A DNA stretch of 64,000 bases from Rhizobiales bacterium NRL2 (GTDB lineage Bacteria; Pseudomonadota; Alphaproteobacteria; Minwuiales; Minwuiaceae), in assembly GCA_001664005.1 (NCBI GenBank), contig CP016093.1, positions 4,331,031 to 4,395,030 on the forward strand, given 5' to 3'. The stretch's first letter is position 1, and each line of letters opens with the position of its first letter. The notes below the pieces were generated by a model, which made no database searches, was not told where the DNA came from, and worked only from the letters and a program-made list of their open reading frames with translations. Shown here piece by piece: positions 62,502 to 64,000 of the stretch. The translations under genes were made by a program, and so were the position numbers.

Positions 62502-63806
62502 CTACTTCGGACGGTTGTCCACTATGCGCTGCGCCTTGCCCATGGAGCGGTCGACGCCGCCGACGTCGCGCATGTCGATCTTCGCCGAGACGCCGCACAT
62601 GGTCTTGATGCGGTGCTGCAGATCCTTCGCCGCCGCCTGGACGGCATCCGCGTCGCCGGCGGTCTCGTCGGCGGGCTCGATGCGGACCGTCAGCTCGTCC
62701 ATGTGGCCCGGCCGCGCGATCACCAGCTGATAATGGGGGCTGAGGCGGCGGTCCTGCAGCAGCAGTTCCTCGATCTGGGTCGGGAACAGGTTGACGCCGC
62801 GGATGATCAGCATGTCGTCGGAGCGCCCGGTGATCTTCTCGATCCGCCGGTGCGTGCGCGCCGTGCCGGGCTTCAGCCGCGTCAGGTCGCGCGTGCGGTA
62901 GCGGACCATGGGCAGGGCTTCCTTGGTCAGCGTGGTGATGACCAGTTCGCCCAATTCGCCCTCGGGCAGGACCTCGCCGGTCTGCGGGTCGATGACCTCT
63001 GGGTAGAAGTGATCCTCCCAGATGTGCAGGCCGTCCTTGGTCTCGATGCATTCCTGGGCGACGCCGGGCCCGATGATCTCCGAAATGCCGAAGATGTCGA
63101 TCGCCTGCATGTCCAGCGTGCCCTCGACCGCGCGGCGCATTTCGTCGGTCCAGGGCTCGGCGCCGAAGATGCCGATTTCCAGCGGCGACTTCCTGGGATC
63201 CAGGCCCTGGCGCTTCATCTCGTCGGCGATGGCCAGCATGTAGCTGGGCGTGACCATGATGATGCGCGCGCCGAAGTCGTGGATCAGCTGGACCTGCTTC
63301 TCGGTCTGGCCCCCGGACATGGGGACGACGGTGCAGCCCAGCCGCTCTGCACCGTAGTGGGCGCCGAGCCCGCCGGTGAACAGGCCGTAGCCATAGGCCA
63401 CGTGAACGATGTCGCCGGGCCGGCCGCCGGCCGCGCGGATGGAGCGCGCCATCACGTTCGACCAGGTGTCGATGTCCTTTTCCGTGTAACCGACCACGGT
63501 CGGTTTCCCCGTGGTGCCGGAGGAGGCGTGGATGCGCACCACCTGCTCCCGGGGTACGGCGAACATGCCGAAGGGGTAGTTGTCGCGGAGGTCCGTCTTG
63601 GTGGTGAAAGGGAATTTCGCCAGGTCGGCGAGATCCTTCAGATCGTCGGGGTGGACGCCCGCAGCCTCGAAGGCGCGGCGGTAGTGGGGGACGTTCTGCC
63701 AGGCGCGCGAGAGCGACCAGCGCATCCGCTCCAGCTGGAGGGCGTGAAGCTCGTCGCGGCTCGCGGTCTCGATGGGCTCCAGTTCGCCGCGGGGATCGCT
63801 GCTCAA
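62502..63806 (-). CDS. paaK: Phenylacetate-CoA ligase
   Basis: A 434-residue adenylate-forming ligase activating phenylacetate to its CoA thioester. ASSGTTGKPTVVGYTEKD is the P-loop, YGYGLFTGGLGAHYGAERLG and the ISEIIGPGVAQEC motif follow, and the C-terminal domain has RSDDMLIIRGVNLFPTQIE. Length and motifs are those of PaaK. It lies 13 bases upstream of the hydroxylase, and 13 bases after a PaaI-like gene, so the cluster is likely paaI-paaK-hydroxylase. Confidence 0.95.
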   Translation of the reverse strand: MSSDPRGELEPIETASRDELHALQLERMRWSLSRAWQNVPHYRRAFEAAGVHPDDLKDLADLAKFPFTTKTDLRDNYPFGMFAVPREQVVRIHASSGTTGKPTVVGYTEKDIDTWSNVMARSIRAAGGRPGDIVHVAYGYGLFTGGLGAHYGAERLGCTVVPMSGGQTEKQVQLIHDFGARIIMVTPSYMLAIADEMKRQGLDPRKSPLEIGIFGAEPWTDEMRRAVEGTLDMQAIDIFGISEIIGPGVAQECIETKDGLHIWEDHFYPEVIDPQTGEVLPEGELGELVITTLTKEALPMVRYRTRDLTRLKPGTARTHRRIEKITGRSDDMLIIRGVNLFPTQIEELLLQDRRLSPHYQLVIARPGHMDELTVRIEPADETAGDADAVQAAAKDLQHRIKTMCGVSAKIDMRDVGGVDRSMGKAQRIVDNRPK

Positions 63807-63819
63807 GATCGGCCTCCTC

Positions 63820-64000
63820 TCAGATCTCGCGGGTGACGGGCAGGTCTTCGACCAGCTTGCCCTTGATGGTCTGGGTCTGGCCGCGGAAGACGGCCACCGT
63901 CTCGCCCTTCGGGTTCTCGACCCGGACGTCGTAGATGCCCGAACGTCCGCGCACCGCCGTCTCGGTCGCCGTCGCGGTCAGCACGTCGCCGGCGAAGGTG
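63820..64000 (-). CDS. paaI: Hydroxyphenylacetyl-CoA thioesterase PaaI, C-terminal part
   Basis: The last 59 codons of a gene that continues beyond the window. The hot-dog fold strands TFAGDVLTATATETAVRGRSG, IYDVRVENPKGETVAVFRGQTQTI match the C-terminal half of PaaI, which removes CoA from dead-end phenylacetate intermediates. Immediate position before paaK supports it. The start is outside the window. Confidence 0.85.
   Translation of the reverse strand, partial: TFAGDVLTATATETAVRGRSGIYDVRVENPKGETVAVFRGQTQTIKGKLVEDLPVTREI

Overview
The window looks like ordinary chromosome of a GC-rich alphaproteobacterium, most likely a free-living Rhodospirillales-type organism. The evidence is a petABC cytochrome bc1 operon, hopanoid tail genes (hpnM/N/H/G), small alphaproteobacterial-type flagellins behind sigma-54 promoters, an OlsB-type ornithine lipid acyltransferase, and aerobic and ring-degradation catabolic genes (badHI, paaK, paaI, a flavin hydroxylase). 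The taxonomic placement is inference. No rRNA or tRNA gene, CRISPR array, transposase or integrase was recognised.

Layout. 0-2.5 kb: end of an Rrf2-type regulator, cysK and an exported protein. 2.5-5.3 kb: two near-duplicate flagellin genes, each preceded by an enhancer-like palindrome, an IHF-like site and a -24/-12 promoter, then flaG. 5.4-9.9 kb: a ydbH-ynbE-ydbL operon for phospholipid transport across the envelope. 9.9-20.9 kb: mixed metabolism (SDR, PhzF, P450, HAD, epimerase, sulfotransferase, SMR pump, gamma-carbonic anhydrase, OlsB, hemF, trmL). 21.1-23.7 kb: petABC closed by a strong terminator. 24.7-26.1 kb: methylthioadenosine phosphorylase next to adenine phosphoribosyltransferase, a complete adenine salvage pair. 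27-29.5 kb: SDRs with badH and badI.

29.5-35.1 kb is the most accessory-looking region. It holds composite palindromic repeats around a Bcr/CflA exporter and a GIY-YIG protein, a 63-bp duplication on either side of folE that encodes the same N-terminal peptide of two small unknown proteins, and a sharply AT-rich two-gene module (AAA ATPase plus TOPRIM/DUF4276-like protein). That module is probably an acquired anti-phage system and abuts the 3' end of uvrB.

35.1-46 kb: uvrB, a tightly overlapped tcuA-tcuB-phnN-enolase superfamily operon, mmsA, an SDR and a BASS-like transporter. 45.7-50.9 kb: hopanoid transport and side-chain genes hpnM, hpnN, hpnH and hpnG. 51-53.8 kb: a Spy/CpxP-like periplasmic protein divergent from an OmpR/EnvZ-type two-component system, with paired GTAAC direct repeats between them. 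53.8-57.6 kb: Nudix, esterase, MaoC, a lipoprotein and an unknown protein.

57.6-60 kb: a 790-residue peptidoglycan-binding protein whose C-terminal end looks like a PD-(D/E)XK nuclease toxin tip of lower GC than its N-terminus. 60-64 kb: an aromatic degradation cluster (membrane protein, DUF2783, flavin monooxygenase, paaK, start of paaI). The two best candidates for undescribed or poorly described biology are the AT-rich ATPase/TOPRIM pair and the modular toxin with its convergent lower-GC neighbour.
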